Assembly (NCBI GenBank): GCA_963707555.1
Contig: CAVPQM010000003.1
Location: 1 to 64,000 of the forward strand
Reading direction: 5' to 3'
DNA from: JAFAFN01 sp963707555
GTDB taxonomy: Bacteria; Actinomycetota; Acidimicrobiia; Acidimicrobiales; Microtrichaceae
Length of the DNA: 64,000 nucleotides
Below, in pieces: positions 44,152-52,144 of the stretch. Position numbers and translations under genes: made by a program. The stretch's first letter is position 1. Every line of letters starts with the position of its first letter. The notes below the pieces were generated by a model. It did not search any database. It was not told where the DNA came from and saw nothing but the letters and a program-made list of their open reading frames with translations.

Positions 44152-44250
44152 GGCCCCCACGATGACAGCTCCGGCGCTCCGAGTCCTGAACGGATGGGAC
44201 CTCACCCCGAGGGGGAGCGCGCCGCTGCGTCGCCGGTAGCCTCGCCGCCC

Positions 44251-45334
44251 ATGACGTCGACCCCCGGCAACTCGACCCTGACGACCGCCGCGCAGCTCGA
44301 GGCCGTGGTGGGCGAGCGCACCGACGCCGGGGCGTACAAGTCGATCCCGTTCCTCGACGAGCACTGCGCCGCGGTGCTCGCCCGGTCGCCGCTGTCGTTC
44401 CTCGGCGTTCGCCCGTGCGGACGGCACGCTCGGCACCACGCTGGTCGGTGGAGCGCCCGGGCACGCCGCGCCGGTGGGACCCACCGAGCTCGCACTGCCG
44501 TCGCTGCCACTCGGCGCCGACCTGGTCGACGGCGCTGCCGCGGGACTGCTGAGCGTGGTGCCGGGCTACGGCGAGACGCTGCGCATCAACGGTCGGCTGT
44601 CACTCGACGGGGCGGTGCCCACACTGATCGTCGACGAGGCGTTCGTGCACTGCGCCAAGGCGATCCTCCGCTCGAAGCTCTGGAGCGCGGAGCCGGTCGT
44701 GCAGCAGCCCTGGGCCGAGGCCGGATCGATCGAGGCCGGATCGATCGAGGGGGGCGCCGAGCGTCTGGACCTGCCCGCGGTGCGCGCCTTTCTGGCGGCG
44801 AGCCCGTTCTGCAGCCTCGCCTCGGTCGACGGCAGCGGCGGGGCCGACGTCAGCCCGAAGGGCGACCCGGTCGGATTCGTGCACGTGCTCGACGGCGGGC
44901 GACTCGCGGTACCCGATCGTCCGGGCAACCAGCGGACCGACACCCTGCACAACCTCATGGAGCATCCGGAGCTCAGCCTGGTCGCCCTGGTCCCTGGGTC
45001 CCGACATGTGCTCGAGGTGTCGGGTCCTGCGACGGTGACCGACGACGAGGCGCTCCGGGCCGAGCTCGACGTCCACGGCAAGGTGCCCCTCGCCGCGGTC
45101 GTGATCGCCGTCGAGCGCGTCGAGCTGCGCCTCGATCCGGCGATCGACGCGGCGGCGTTGTGGGACACCGGCCGCCACATCGAGCCGGGCACGCTGCCCC
45201 GAGCGAGTCAGATGTGGTCCGATCACGTCCAGCTGCACGCAGGGCTCGGCACCGGTGACGACGACGAACGACTGGTGCCCGTCGACGTGCTGCACGAGGG
45301 GATCGAGCAGAACTACCGCGACGGGCTGTACTGA
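44251..45334 (+). CDS. double-barrel PPOX/FMN-binding protein, MSMEG_1061 type (frameshifted as given)
   Basis: Two split-barrel units are seen. The first (TTAAQLEAVVGERTDAGAYK to AILRSKLW) is interrupted by a frameshift after LSFLGVRP. The second (FLAASPFCSLASVDGSGGAD, VSPKGDP, RLAVPDRPGNQRTDTLHNLM) is the classic pyridoxamine-phosphate-oxidase-like FMN/F420 site. Restoring one GC at about 44417 gives 361 aa. A 2 x 15-bp repeat adds EAGSIEAGSI in the linker. TAGCCT (44237-44242) lies 8 bases before the ATG. It may be an oxidoreductase on small molecules. Confidence 0.8.
44717..44746 (+). repeat. 2 x 15-bp exact tandem repeat
   Basis: GAGGCCGGATCGATC occurs twice in tandem and encodes EAGSI twice in the linker between the two barrels. 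Confidence 0.95.
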
Positions 45335-45359
45335 ACCCCGATCGGGACCGAGCAGCGCC

Positions 45360-45407
45360 CAGTCCCTGTCGAGCTCAGTCCCGGTCGAGCTCAGTCCCGG
45401 TCGAGCG
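45360..45407. repeat. 3 x 16-bp tandem repeat between convergent genes
   Basis: CAGTCCCTGTCGAGCT, CAGTCCCGGTCGAGCT and CAGTCCCGGTCGAGCG lie in tandem. The minus-strand gene ends within it (stop 45391-45393). Confidence 0.92.
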
Positions 45408-46686
45408 AGACGGCCTCGAAGCCGAGGTTGATGCAGCCGAACGACCCGCACCCAGGGGGCGGGTCGCCGGTGACGAGCAGTGAGACCGCGACGTGTCCGG
45501 CGGCGAGGTCGACCTTCCACGGCAGCGCCTGGATGACATCTGCGTCGTAGGGGTCGGCGCCGAACCGGAGCTCGTCCTCGAGCTCCCACCCCGAGGTGCC
45601 GAGTCGGTGCAGCGCGATGTGGCCGACCTTGACCGGAGCGTGGCCGGGTTCGGACGACGCGACCTCGGTGCTGCGAGTGGAGAACACGAGCAGGTCGTCG
45701 TCGATCGCGATCGAGTGGCCGAGCAGCATGCCGCCCTGCAGGTCCGGGTCCGACGAGCGGGGGATCGACTGCTCGAGCTCGAAGCCGTCGCCGTCGTCCG
45801 CGTACACGTCGACGCCCAGGGTCTCCATCGAGTTGCCCTGCGGCGCGAGCACCAGGCGGTCGACCGTGGCGCCGTCGTCGATCGCCAGGTAGTTGCCGAA
45901 CAGGTTCGCCGCGAGTGGAGAGGTGAGCGTCTGCGTCGGCGTCCATGTCCCGCCGGACTGCTCGTAGATGCTGACGGAGCCGGGACCGTCGACGCCGTAC
46001 GGCGCGGTGGACACCGCGAGCAGGTCGCCGTCGACGACGACGCGGCGGCCGAAGCCCTGCTGGAGCTCGAGCGGCCAGTTCGGGTCGGGCTCGATGGTGA
46101 CCGGTGCGCCTGCCTGGATCGACGAACCGGTCGGGTCGAGCGGGTACATCAGGATCGAACCGGTGAAGTCGCCGGGAGCGCCGAGCTGCCTGCGGGCGAC
46201 CAGCCAGTCGTCGGTGAGGGCCGCGAACTCGTAGAAGGTCGGGATGGTGACGCTGCCGTCCGCGCCCCAGATGCCCGACTCCGGCCGGTAGAAGGTCACC
46301 TCGGTCTCACCGGTCGTGACCGACCGGCCGATGCCGATGAAGTGCTCGCCCTTGAGGCCGTCGATCGAGACCTCGGCCGGGACTCGTTGCGGGGTGCCGA
46401 GGTCGTTGCCGCCGGGTCCGGTGCGCGGGTGGATCACCAGTTCGGCGCTGCCGGTCCCGCCGACAGGGACGGTCCACTCGAGGTAGGCGAAGGCGTCCTC
46501 GCTGGTCCACGCGCCGATGCGGCTCACCCGCTCGGTCGCGGACTGCGTGAACGGGAACCGGGTGGACGTCCACGTCGTGCTCGGCGGCGTGCCGTCGTCG
46601 GGCGGGGCGCACGCCGTCGCGACGGCGAGGCACGCCACCACGACCGCGGCCGCGCGTCGCGTCGTTCGCTGCTTGGTCGACCCCAT
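45391..46686 (-). CDS. beta-propeller-like lipoprotein
   Basis: This 431-aa protein has a twin-Arg-containing signal (TTRRAAAVVVACLAVATAC, lipid-Cys 26). Repeated blade-like strands follow, such as GRRVVVDGDLLAVSTAPYGV, FGNYLAIDDGATVDRLVLAP and LGHSIAIDDDLLVFSTRSTE, the FG-GAP/Kelch-like look of a surface propeller. It ends with CGSFGCINLGFEAVSL, two Cys that may bond. It is anchored on the cell surface. Binding function is unknown. The ATG at 46686 gives the signal peptide directly. Confidence 0.72.
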   Translation of the reverse strand: MGSTKQRTTRRAAAVVVACLAVATACAPPDDGTPPSTTWTSTRFPFTQSATERVSRIGAWTSEDAFAYLEWTVPVGGTGSAELVIHPRTGPGGNDLGTPQRVPAEVSIDGLKGEHFIGIGRSVTTGETEVTFYRPESGIWGADGSVTIPTFYEFAALTDDWLVARRQLGAPGDFTGSILMYPLDPTGSSIQAGAPVTIEPDPNWPLELQQGFGRRVVVDGDLLAVSTAPYGVDGPGSVSIYEQSGGTWTPTQTLTSPLAANLFGNYLAIDDGATVDRLVLAPQGNSMETLGVDVYADDGDGFELEQSIPRSSDPDLQGGMLLGHSIAIDDDLLVFSTRSTEVASSEPGHAPVKVGHIALHRLGTSGWELEDELRFGADPYDADVIQALPWKVDLAAGHVAVSLLVTGDPPPGCGSFGCINLGFEAVSLDRD

Positions 46687-46868
46687 CACGGACCCCCTCC
46701 GTCGAAGCGTTGCTCCCACGCGTGTTCGACGCCGAGAGTCTGGCAGCTCGGCGTGCCGCCGCGTCGCTGAAGTCCGGTCCACCAGAGCCGGTGAGGGGTG
46801 GAGCGACCGTCGGTGGTCTTCGAGCCAGCAGCGCGAACGCCGCCCACCCGGGTCCTGGCGGCTCGCAG

Positions 46869-47216
46869 TCAGAGAGCGAGGTGAAGCCGCAGGGCCTCGT
46901 CGAGCTCGGCGAGGCCCGCGCTCGTGAGGACCCCGAGCCGATCACCGACCCGTTCGACGGCGACGGACCTGACCTGTTCTGCCTGAGCCTTCGAGTCCCG
47001 GGCGAGACCTGTCGCCCGAGCGGTCAGGAGGACCTGGAACGGGTAGATCCGTTCGACGTTGGAGGTCACCGGCACGATGGTCACCACCCCACGGGCGAGG
47101 CGGCTCGCCGCTGTGTTGGCTCCGTCGTTGCTGACGATGACGCCCGGTCGACGCTTGTTCGACTCGACGCCACGCGCCGGATCGAGATCGACCCAGCGGA
47201 TCTCTCCGCGACGCAT
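46869..47216 (-). CDS. mazF: MazF/PemK-family toxin
   Basis: This 115-aa PemK/MazF endoribonuclease has MRRGEIRWVDLDPARGVESN, KRRPGVIVSNDGANTA and VTIVPVTSNVERIYPFQVLL, the conserved strands of the family, including the Arg of RGEIRWVDLDP and the Thr of PVTS. It cleaves single-stranded mRNA. Its ATG overlaps the antitoxin stop (TGATG). Confidence 0.93.
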   Translation of the reverse strand: MRRGEIRWVDLDPARGVESNKRRPGVIVSNDGANTAASRLARGVVTIVPVTSNVERIYPFQVLLTARATGLARDSKAQAEQVRSVAVERVGDRLGVLTSAGLAELDEALRLHLAL

Positions 47217-47434
47217 CAGGCGAGGCCGTCGGCGGTTGCCGAGTCCCAGCGCTCTGCGTCGTCGCTGCCCGACCAGTCGCTCCACGCATCCTCGTAGGCG
47301 GCACCGAGTTCGGACGCCCGAAGGAGTCGCACGGCCTTCTGCACTGCGGCCGAACGGGAGTCGAGACCTTGAGACCGAGCGTAGTCATCGAGGTAGTCGA
47401 CATCGGCCTCGGGAAGACTCACGCTGACCTTCAT
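47216..47434 (-). CDS. mazE: ribbon-helix-helix antitoxin of MazF
   Basis: This 72-aa antitoxin has an N-terminal ribbon MKVSVSLPEADVDYLDDYAR, then helix DSRSAAVQKAVRLLRASELG. The acidic Trp-rich tail (EDAWSDWSGSDDAERWD) would wrap the toxin. TAGCAT lies 6 bases before the ATG, so the operon is likely leaderless, and AGCATGCT (47438-47445) is a palindrome in the same place, a candidate autoregulatory site. Confidence 0.9.
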   Translation of the reverse strand: MKVSVSLPEADVDYLDDYARSQGLDSRSAAVQKAVRLLRASELGAAYEDAWSDWSGSDDAERWDSATADGLA

Positions 47435-47827
47435 ACCAGCATGCTACCCAGGGTGGGAAGAGCTGAGCACCTGGCTCTGACCGATCCGAGACCTCGACCA
47501 CGTCGACCGTTCCTCGACGCACTGGGCCGGGACGTCGACGAGTTCGTCTCGATCCTGGAGCCGTGGGGCCAGCGGGTCCGTGACGCCGGCGGTAGAGGTG
47601 CAGTGCTCGTGGTGGGCGCCGTCGCCCGGGCCTGTTCACCAGACCCAGCGGGTCGACGCACGCCGGTCCGCGGGTGTGTCCTGAAACCGAGTTGCGACGA
47701 AACGAGAGTGGTTCGACCGCCGGCTTTCGTTCCAAGTCGGCGCGGGAGTGCACCCCACGGACCGGCGCGCGCTGACGCGTTCGGGGCCGGGCCGCGTCGA
47801 CAGCCTCAGGTTGCGGGGACACCCGAC
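47435..47827. other. intergenic region, 393 bp
   Basis: It lies between the mazEF promoter and the end of the Ogt gene. Open frames cross it but show no conserved motif, ribosome site or likely start. I see no RNA gene or long repeat in it; it may hold decayed sequence. Confidence 0.4.
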
Positions 47828-48433
47828 TCAGAACAGGCGCTGGGCCTTCGCCTCGGGCGGCTCTTCGAGGTCGAGCAGGGCGGTCTTGCGCTCGAGCCCG
47901 CCGGCGTAGCCGGTGAGCTTGCCGGTCGAGCCGACGACCCGGTGGCACGGCACGACGATGCTGATCGGGTTGCGCCCCACCGCGTTGCCGACGGCCTGCG
48001 CCATGGTCACGTCGCCGAGCTCGGCGGCGATCGCTCCGTAGGTCACGGTCCGGCCGTACGGGATCGCCCGCAGTCGGTCCCACACCCGTTCCTGGAACTC
48101 GTTGCCGTCGGTCGCCAGCGGGAGTTCGAACTCGGTGCGGTCACCGGCCAGGTACTCGCGCAGCTGTCGCTCGGCCAGGCCGAGCACGGCGTCCTGATCG
48201 GCGACGACCTCGGGGCCGAAGGTCGAGGCATCGGGCCGGTGCACGTGCGGGTCGAAGTAGATCCCGGTGACCGCCGTGCCGTCGGAGACCACGGTGAGCG
48301 TCCCGAGCTCGGTGTCGATCAGTGCGTGGCGAGCGCTGCGAACCTCGAGGGGTTCACCGATCGCCACGGTGTCGTCATCGTCGTCGGGGCCGTCGAACGC
48401 CACGGGGTCACCGGTCGTGGACACGCTCGTCAC
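47828..48433 (-). CDS. ogt: methylated-DNA--protein-cysteine methyltransferase
   Basis: This 201-aa suicide enzyme repairs O6-methylguanine in DNA. The acceptor Cys is in IVVPCHRVVGSTGKLTGYAG; the DNA-binding helix region is IPYGRTVTYGAIAAELGDVT with NAVGRNPISI. The N-domain is of the Ogt type. GTG 48433 comes one base after the stop of the MerR gene; GTG 48424 is also possible. Co-transcription with MerR is likely. Confidence 0.93.
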   Translation of the reverse strand: MTSVSTTGDPVAFDGPDDDDDTVAIGEPLEVRSARHALIDTELGTLTVVSDGTAVTGIYFDPHVHRPDASTFGPEVVADQDAVLGLAERQLREYLAGDRTEFELPLATDGNEFQERVWDRLRAIPYGRTVTYGAIAAELGDVTMAQAVGNAVGRNPISIVVPCHRVVGSTGKLTGYAGGLERKTALLDLEEPPEAKAQRLF

Positions 48434-48434
48434 C

Positions 48435-49205
48435 CTAGGACCCGTCGGGCGACACGTCTCGGTCGTCGACGAGCGCCGCGAACCGGGCCGAGGCGACTCG
48501 TCGCAGCGACGCCTCGAACGCGGCGACGAGGATCTGGATGCCGTTGGCCCGCAGCTCGGTGAGCGTGGCGGCCAGCTCTCGGGTGGTCGCGGCGTCGAGG
48601 TCGTCGAGTCCCCCCGGCGGCAGCAGGTGGTCCTGGAACACGTCCGCGAAGCGCTCGGCCACCGCGTCGGTGGTGACCTGCAGCGCCTCCCACTCGTCGA
48701 GCACGACCTCCAGGGGCACACCCATGCGGGCGAGCGCCGCGCCGGTGTCGAGCGAGCGCAGGTCCGACACGACGAAGCGTCCGTCGTCGCGCAGCTCGAT
48801 CAGCCCGAGCGCGGCGGCGCGCTGGATCGACGCCGGGTCGAGGTGCGAGGTCGGGAACCGTGCCAGGAGCTCGTCGGGGGTGAGCACGGCATGCTCCGTC
48901 GGCCCGAGGAACCGGTCGAGGTGCCCGTCGGCGTCGAGCAACTCGTCGAGGTCGCCGCCACGCTCCCAGCGTTCGATCAGCGCGCCGATCCCGGCGAGCG
49001 AGAACCCCTGGTCCTGGAGCCGGGCGATCGCCCGTAGCCGTGCCAGGTGCGAGTCGTCGTAGTAGCCGGTTCGCCCCACGAGCCGGGGCGGGGGGAGGAG
49101 GCCCTTCGACTGGTAGAGCCGGATCGTGGTCGTCGCGACCCCTGCGGTGCGAGCGAGGTCGTCCACCCGCATCTCGGTGCCCGTGGCGCCCGGTCCGTCA
49201 GCCAT
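48435..49205 (-). CDS. MerR-family regulator
   Basis: This 256-aa regulator has the MerR HTH (RVDDLARTAGVATTTIRLYQ, then GLLPPPRLVGRTGYYDDSHL) and a long C-terminal effector part without Cys metal sites. ATG 49205 or 49220 can start it. It is divergent from the YndJ-DUF1990 operon; repeats and a 13-bp inverted repeat occupy the gap. It is probably a regulator of that operon and of ogt downstream. Confidence 0.9.
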   Translation of the reverse strand: MADGPGATGTEMRVDDLARTAGVATTTIRLYQSKGLLPPPRLVGRTGYYDDSHLARLRAIARLQDQGFSLAGIGALIERWERGGDLDELLDADGHLDRFLGPTEHAVLTPDELLARFPTSHLDPASIQRAAALGLIELRDDGRFVVSDLRSLDTGAALARMGVPLEVVLDEWEALQVTTDAVAERFADVFQDHLLPPGGLDDLDAATTRELAATLTELRANGIQILVAAFEASLRRVASARFAALVDDRDVSPDGS

Positions 49206-49238
49206 CTGATGAGCGTACATCCGATGTCACACTGGACA

Positions 49239-49290
49239 ATGTGTGAGCAAATGGTAGAAGATCATGTGTGAGCGAATGCTCGCACATGAT
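49239..49290. promoter_or_regulatory. MerR-YndJ control region: 13-bp inverted repeat plus half-site
   Basis: ATCATGTGTGAGC (49261-49273) and GCTCGCACATGAT (49278-49290) are inverse copies with one mismatch, 4 bp apart. ATGTGTGAGCAAATG at 49239-49253 repeats 49264-49278 with one change. Three copies of the same 10-bp core, ATGTGTGAGC, thus sit in the divergent promoter. Confidence 0.7.
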
Positions 49291-49307
49291 CGGGACGAGG
49301 TCACACG

Positions 49308-50180
49308 ATGGAGACGCTGGTGCACGCAGTCGTGCTGGTCGGTGTGGTCGTCGTGATGCCCCTGGTCTTCCGCGGCATCCGGCGCTGGTCGCTCGTCGGC
49401 CTGGCGGTGATGGTGTCGTTCCTGATCCCGGTCGGCGCAGCCGCCGCGGTCGTGGCGTCGACGTGGCTCGCGGTCGCGCTCTGGACCGCCCTGTCCACCT
49501 GGACGGCGCTGGCGACCCGGACCGAGCTGTCGAGGCGGACCGAGCTGGCGACCACGATCGGTCTCGACGAGGCAGGGACCCGCGTCGCGGCAGCCGCGTT
49601 CGGCCTCGTCGCCGCCGCAGCCTTCGTGCAGTCCCGGGCGGGGCTCTCGTTGTTCGGCATCGGGGAGCCGATCGTCGAGCTGACGGCCGTGCACTTCACC
49701 TATGCGGGAGTCGGCGCCGTCACCCTCGCAGGCGCCGTCGCGGTCGGTCGAGTCGGACGCTGCGCGTTGGTCGCGACCGCGGCGGCGCTCCCGATCGTCG
49801 CGGTCGGGTTCGTCACGGCGCACCCGCTCGCGCAGGTGGGTGGTGCGGTGCTGTTGTCGGTCGGTGTGCTGGTCACCGCCACATTGCAGCTCCGCCGGGC
49901 CGTCGCCGGTGGCCCCGCCCTGCAGCGGGCGCTGCTGGTGGTCTCGGGCCTGGCGCCATGGGTGCCGATGGGACTCGCCGTGGCGTGGGCCGCGTCGCTC
50001 CACTGGGAGGTCCCCGCGCTGTCGATCCCCGACATGGCGAGGACGCACGGCGTCATGAACGTCGTGTTCGTCGTGGCGGGACTGCTGGCGCGGCGCGGCG
50101 ACATCGAACACACGGCGCGGGCGCCCGCTCGATCGCTGCAGATGAACCGATCACCGCACGTGCACGGAGCCCCGTCATGA
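49308..50180 (+). CDS. YndJ-like membrane protein
   Basis: This 290-aa protein has about eight membrane helices and the YndJ signature AVHFTYAGVGAVTLAGAVAV and IPDMARTHGVMNVVFVVAGL. The first helix starts at residue 3. YndJ proteins have no known activity; the conserved His and Met/Arg/Thr-His may mark a site in the membrane. It overlaps the DUF1990 gene (ATGA), as these two are fused or adjacent in other bacteria. Confidence 0.82.
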   Translation: METLVHAVVLVGVVVVMPLVFRGIRRWSLVGLAVMVSFLIPVGAAAAVVASTWLAVALWTALSTWTALATRTELSRRTELATTIGLDEAGTRVAAAAFGLVAAAAFVQSRAGLSLFGIGEPIVELTAVHFTYAGVGAVTLAGAVAVGRVGRCALVATAAALPIVAVGFVTAHPLAQVGGAVLLSVGVLVTATLQLRRAVAGGPALQRALLVVSGLAPWVPMGLAVAWAASLHWEVPALSIPDMARTHGVMNVVFVVAGLLARRGDIEHTARAPARSLQMNRSPHVHGAPS

Positions 50181-50752
50181 CCCGCCACGTCCGCCTCGGT
50201 CGTCCGGGTCGGGACACCCTCGACGAGCTCCTGGCGCAGGCCGAGGCGGCGTCGCTGACCTATGACCACGTGGGCTCCACGTTGGCATCGACCCAGGTGA
50301 CCGGCAGGACGATCCGAACCGAGCACCTCGAGCTCGGTGCCAGTTCCGAGGCCTTCGACGCCGCGGTGACCGGGCTGCGTGCGTGGGTGTGCCATCGAGG
50401 TCTCGGCGCCACCGTGCACCCGGCGGACGCGCCGCTCGCGGTGGGGACGTCGTTGCTGGTGGTGCTGCACGTCGGGCCGGTCTCGATCGTCGTGCCCGAC
50501 CGCATCGTCGCCGTGATCGACGAGCCCCGGCGCTTCGGTTTCGCCTACGGCACGCTCGAGGGCCACCAGGAGCGCGGCGAGGAGAGCTACGTCGTCGAGC
50601 ACCTCGGCGACGACCGAGTCGTCGCGACGATCGGTCTGGACGCACGGACCGCCACCCCCGCCGCACGTCTCGCCGCGCCCGCGGTTGGGTGGTTCCAACG
50701 CCTCGCGGTGCGCCGCTACCTGTCCGCCTGGCGTGACGCGGTCGCCTCGTGA
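50177..50752 (+). CDS. DUF1990-family protein
   Basis: This 191-aa soluble protein of the DUF1990 family has LTYDHVGSTLASTQVTG near the start, GTSLLVVLHVGPVSIVVPDR in the middle, and the hallmark GFAYGTLEGHQERGEESYVV. It is related to SRPBCC-like folds; function is unknown. It overlaps YndJ upstream and the next membrane gene downstream (GTGA), giving a three-gene operon. Confidence 0.88.
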   Translation: MTRHVRLGRPGRDTLDELLAQAEAASLTYDHVGSTLASTQVTGRTIRTEHLELGASSEAFDAAVTGLRAWVCHRGLGATVHPADAPLAVGTSLLVVLHVGPVSIVVPDRIVAVIDEPRRFGFAYGTLEGHQERGEESYVVEHLGDDRVVATIGLDARTATPAARLAAPAVGWFQRLAVRRYLSAWRDAVAS

Positions 50753-51288
50753 CCAGCGTTCGTTCGGTGCGGGGCCAGTTCTGCGAGCTGCGTCGCCCGC
50801 GGGACTGGCTGCTCGTGGGCACGTTGCGTGGCGCGCTGCTGGGAGGGCTGCTGCCGGCCATCTACGGGGTGGCGTTCGTGGTGTTCCGCACCTGGCAGTC
50901 GACGAACGCAGCGCCGTACGAGGGTCAGACCTCGGTGTCGTACTCGAACACGCCGGGCGGGGCCTGGGGATACGCGGTCGTCACCGCCGTGTACGTCGCA
51001 CTGCTCCTGGCCATCGCCAGCTGTGGCGCTGCGGCCGTGGGTCTGGTCGCCGGCGCGACGATCGGCGTCGGGTGCGCGGTGGTCGACGGTGTGGTGGGCC
51101 GACGCCTCCCGCCCTGCGTGACGGCGGCCGCACTGATCGCCGCGGTCGCCGCGGTCACGTACCCGTGGCTCGCCGGCACGACGCTGCGGGATCTCGACCC
51201 CGATCGCTGGGTGTTCCTGGTCGCCGTCCCGATGGCTCTCGGTCTGCTCTCGCTCCTCGCGCTCCCGTTGCGCCGGTCGCCGACGTGA
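50749..51288 (+). CDS. integral membrane protein of unknown function
   Basis: This 179-aa protein (GTG 50749, overlapping the DUF1990 stop) has four predicted helices (LLVGTLRGALLGGLLPAIYG; YAVVTAVYVALLLAIASCGA; VTAAALIAAVAAVTYPWLAG; VFLVAVPMALGLLSLLALPL) and one outside loop of about 30 residues. No family is recognised. It belongs to the YndJ operon by its overlap. Confidence 0.7.
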   Translation: MTSVRSVRGQFCELRRPRDWLLVGTLRGALLGGLLPAIYGVAFVVFRTWQSTNAAPYEGQTSVSYSNTPGGAWGYAVVTAVYVALLLAIASCGAAAVGLVAGATIGVGCAVVDGVVGRRLPPCVTAAALIAAVAAVTYPWLAGTTLRDLDPDRWVFLVAVPMALGLLSLLALPLRRSPT

Positions 51289-51333
51289 GAATGCGCCCGC
51301 CCGCACCGCTGGTCGCCAGTACCGTGCTCGGCC

Positions 51334-51861
51334 ATGTCGTCGCCGGTGCAGATCCGTCCGTCGTCACCCGCCGACGGCGAACGTCTTCGTGCGATCGAAC
51401 GGGCGGCAGGGGAGCGGTTCCGTGAGGTCGACCTCGCTGCCATCGCCGCTGACGAGCCGATGTCGGTCGACGAGCTCGCCGTCTACGCCGACGCGGGTCG
51501 ATCCTGGGTCGCGGCGATCCAGGGGGACGGTGCCGAGCAGGTCGTGGGGTACGTGGTCCTCGAGGTGGTCGACGGCAACGCCCACGTCGAGCAGATCAGC
51601 GTGGACCCAGCCGTCCAGGGTCGGGGGATCGGCCGCGCGCTGCTCGAGCGGGCGGACGAGTACGCCCGCTCGCACGGACTGGGCGCCGTGACGCTGACGA
51701 CGTTCCGCGACGTCCCGTGGAACGCACCGCTCTACGCACACCTCGGCTTCCGCGAGCTGTCGCCGGCCGAGATCGGCCCGGAGCTCGCCACGCTGGTCGA
51801 CGTCGAGGCGTCACACGGGCTCGACCCCGACCAGCGGGTGTGCATGCAGCGGCCGCTCTGA
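51334..51861 (+). CDS. GNAT-family N-acetyltransferase
   Basis: This 175-aa GNAT enzyme has the acetyl-CoA site ISVDPAVQGRGIGRALLERA (Q-x-x-G-x-G/A), preceded by VGYVVLEVVDGNAHVEQ, and then YAHLGFRELSPAEIGPEL. It acetylates an amine; the substrate is unknown. TACCGT (51320-51325) lies 8 bases before the ATG and there is no ribosome site, so it is probably leaderless. Confidence 0.9.
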   Translation: MSSPVQIRPSSPADGERLRAIERAAGERFREVDLAAIAADEPMSVDELAVYADAGRSWVAAIQGDGAEQVVGYVVLEVVDGNAHVEQISVDPAVQGRGIGRALLERADEYARSHGLGAVTLTTFRDVPWNAPLYAHLGFRELSPAEIGPELATLVDVEASHGLDPDQRVCMQRPL

Positions 51862-51962
51862 GCACGGCCGTCGTTCCTGCTGCGATCCCTCAACGACGTC
51901 TGGCGTCGGCCGATCGGAACCCGAGGGTGCCGGCGGATGCCGGACCACGAGAGGGGAACGAC

Positions 51963-52088
51963 ATGAAGACGATCCGTTGGACCGCGATGTGGACCTTGCT
52001 GTGGACCGCGAAGAAGGGCTTCGAGCTCGGCGACCAGATCCACAACGGGTGGCTGCTCGCGAACTCGGACCGCGACATCCGCATCTGA
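51963..52088 (+). CDS. 41-aa Trp-rich small protein
   Basis: MKTIRWTAMWTLLWTAKKGF then ELGDQIHNGWLLANSDRDIR forms an amphipathic N-terminal helix with four Trp. ATG 51963 follows GAGAGGGGAACGAC, a strong ribosome site. The stop is 4 bases before a perfect 50-bp palindrome. It could be membrane-associated. No family is recognised. Confidence 0.55.
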   Translation: MKTIRWTAMWTLLWTAKKGFELGDQIHNGWLLANSDRDIRI

Positions 52089-52092
52089 ACTC

Positions 52093-52142
52093 GAAATGAC
52101 ACCTGTTTTCGATGCCATGGCATCGAAAACAGGTGTCATTTC
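52093..52142. repeat. perfect 50-bp palindrome, possible two-way terminator
   Basis: Two 25-base arms (52093-52117 and 52118-52142) are exact inverse copies with no spacer; each arm contains GACACCTGTTTTCGATG. It lies exactly between the stops of two convergent genes (52088 and 52145). It could act as a bidirectional terminator or be a mobile or repeat element; there is no long T-run after the stem. Confidence 0.9.
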
Positions 52143-52144
52143 AG

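Noticed and set aside
47435..47827. A gene between mazE and ogt
   Set aside because: Frames on both strands lack conserved motifs and a plausible start, so the stretch is left as intergenic.
52093..52142. CRISPR repeat or insertion-sequence end
   Set aside because: Only a single palindrome is present, without spacers, transposase or target duplication.
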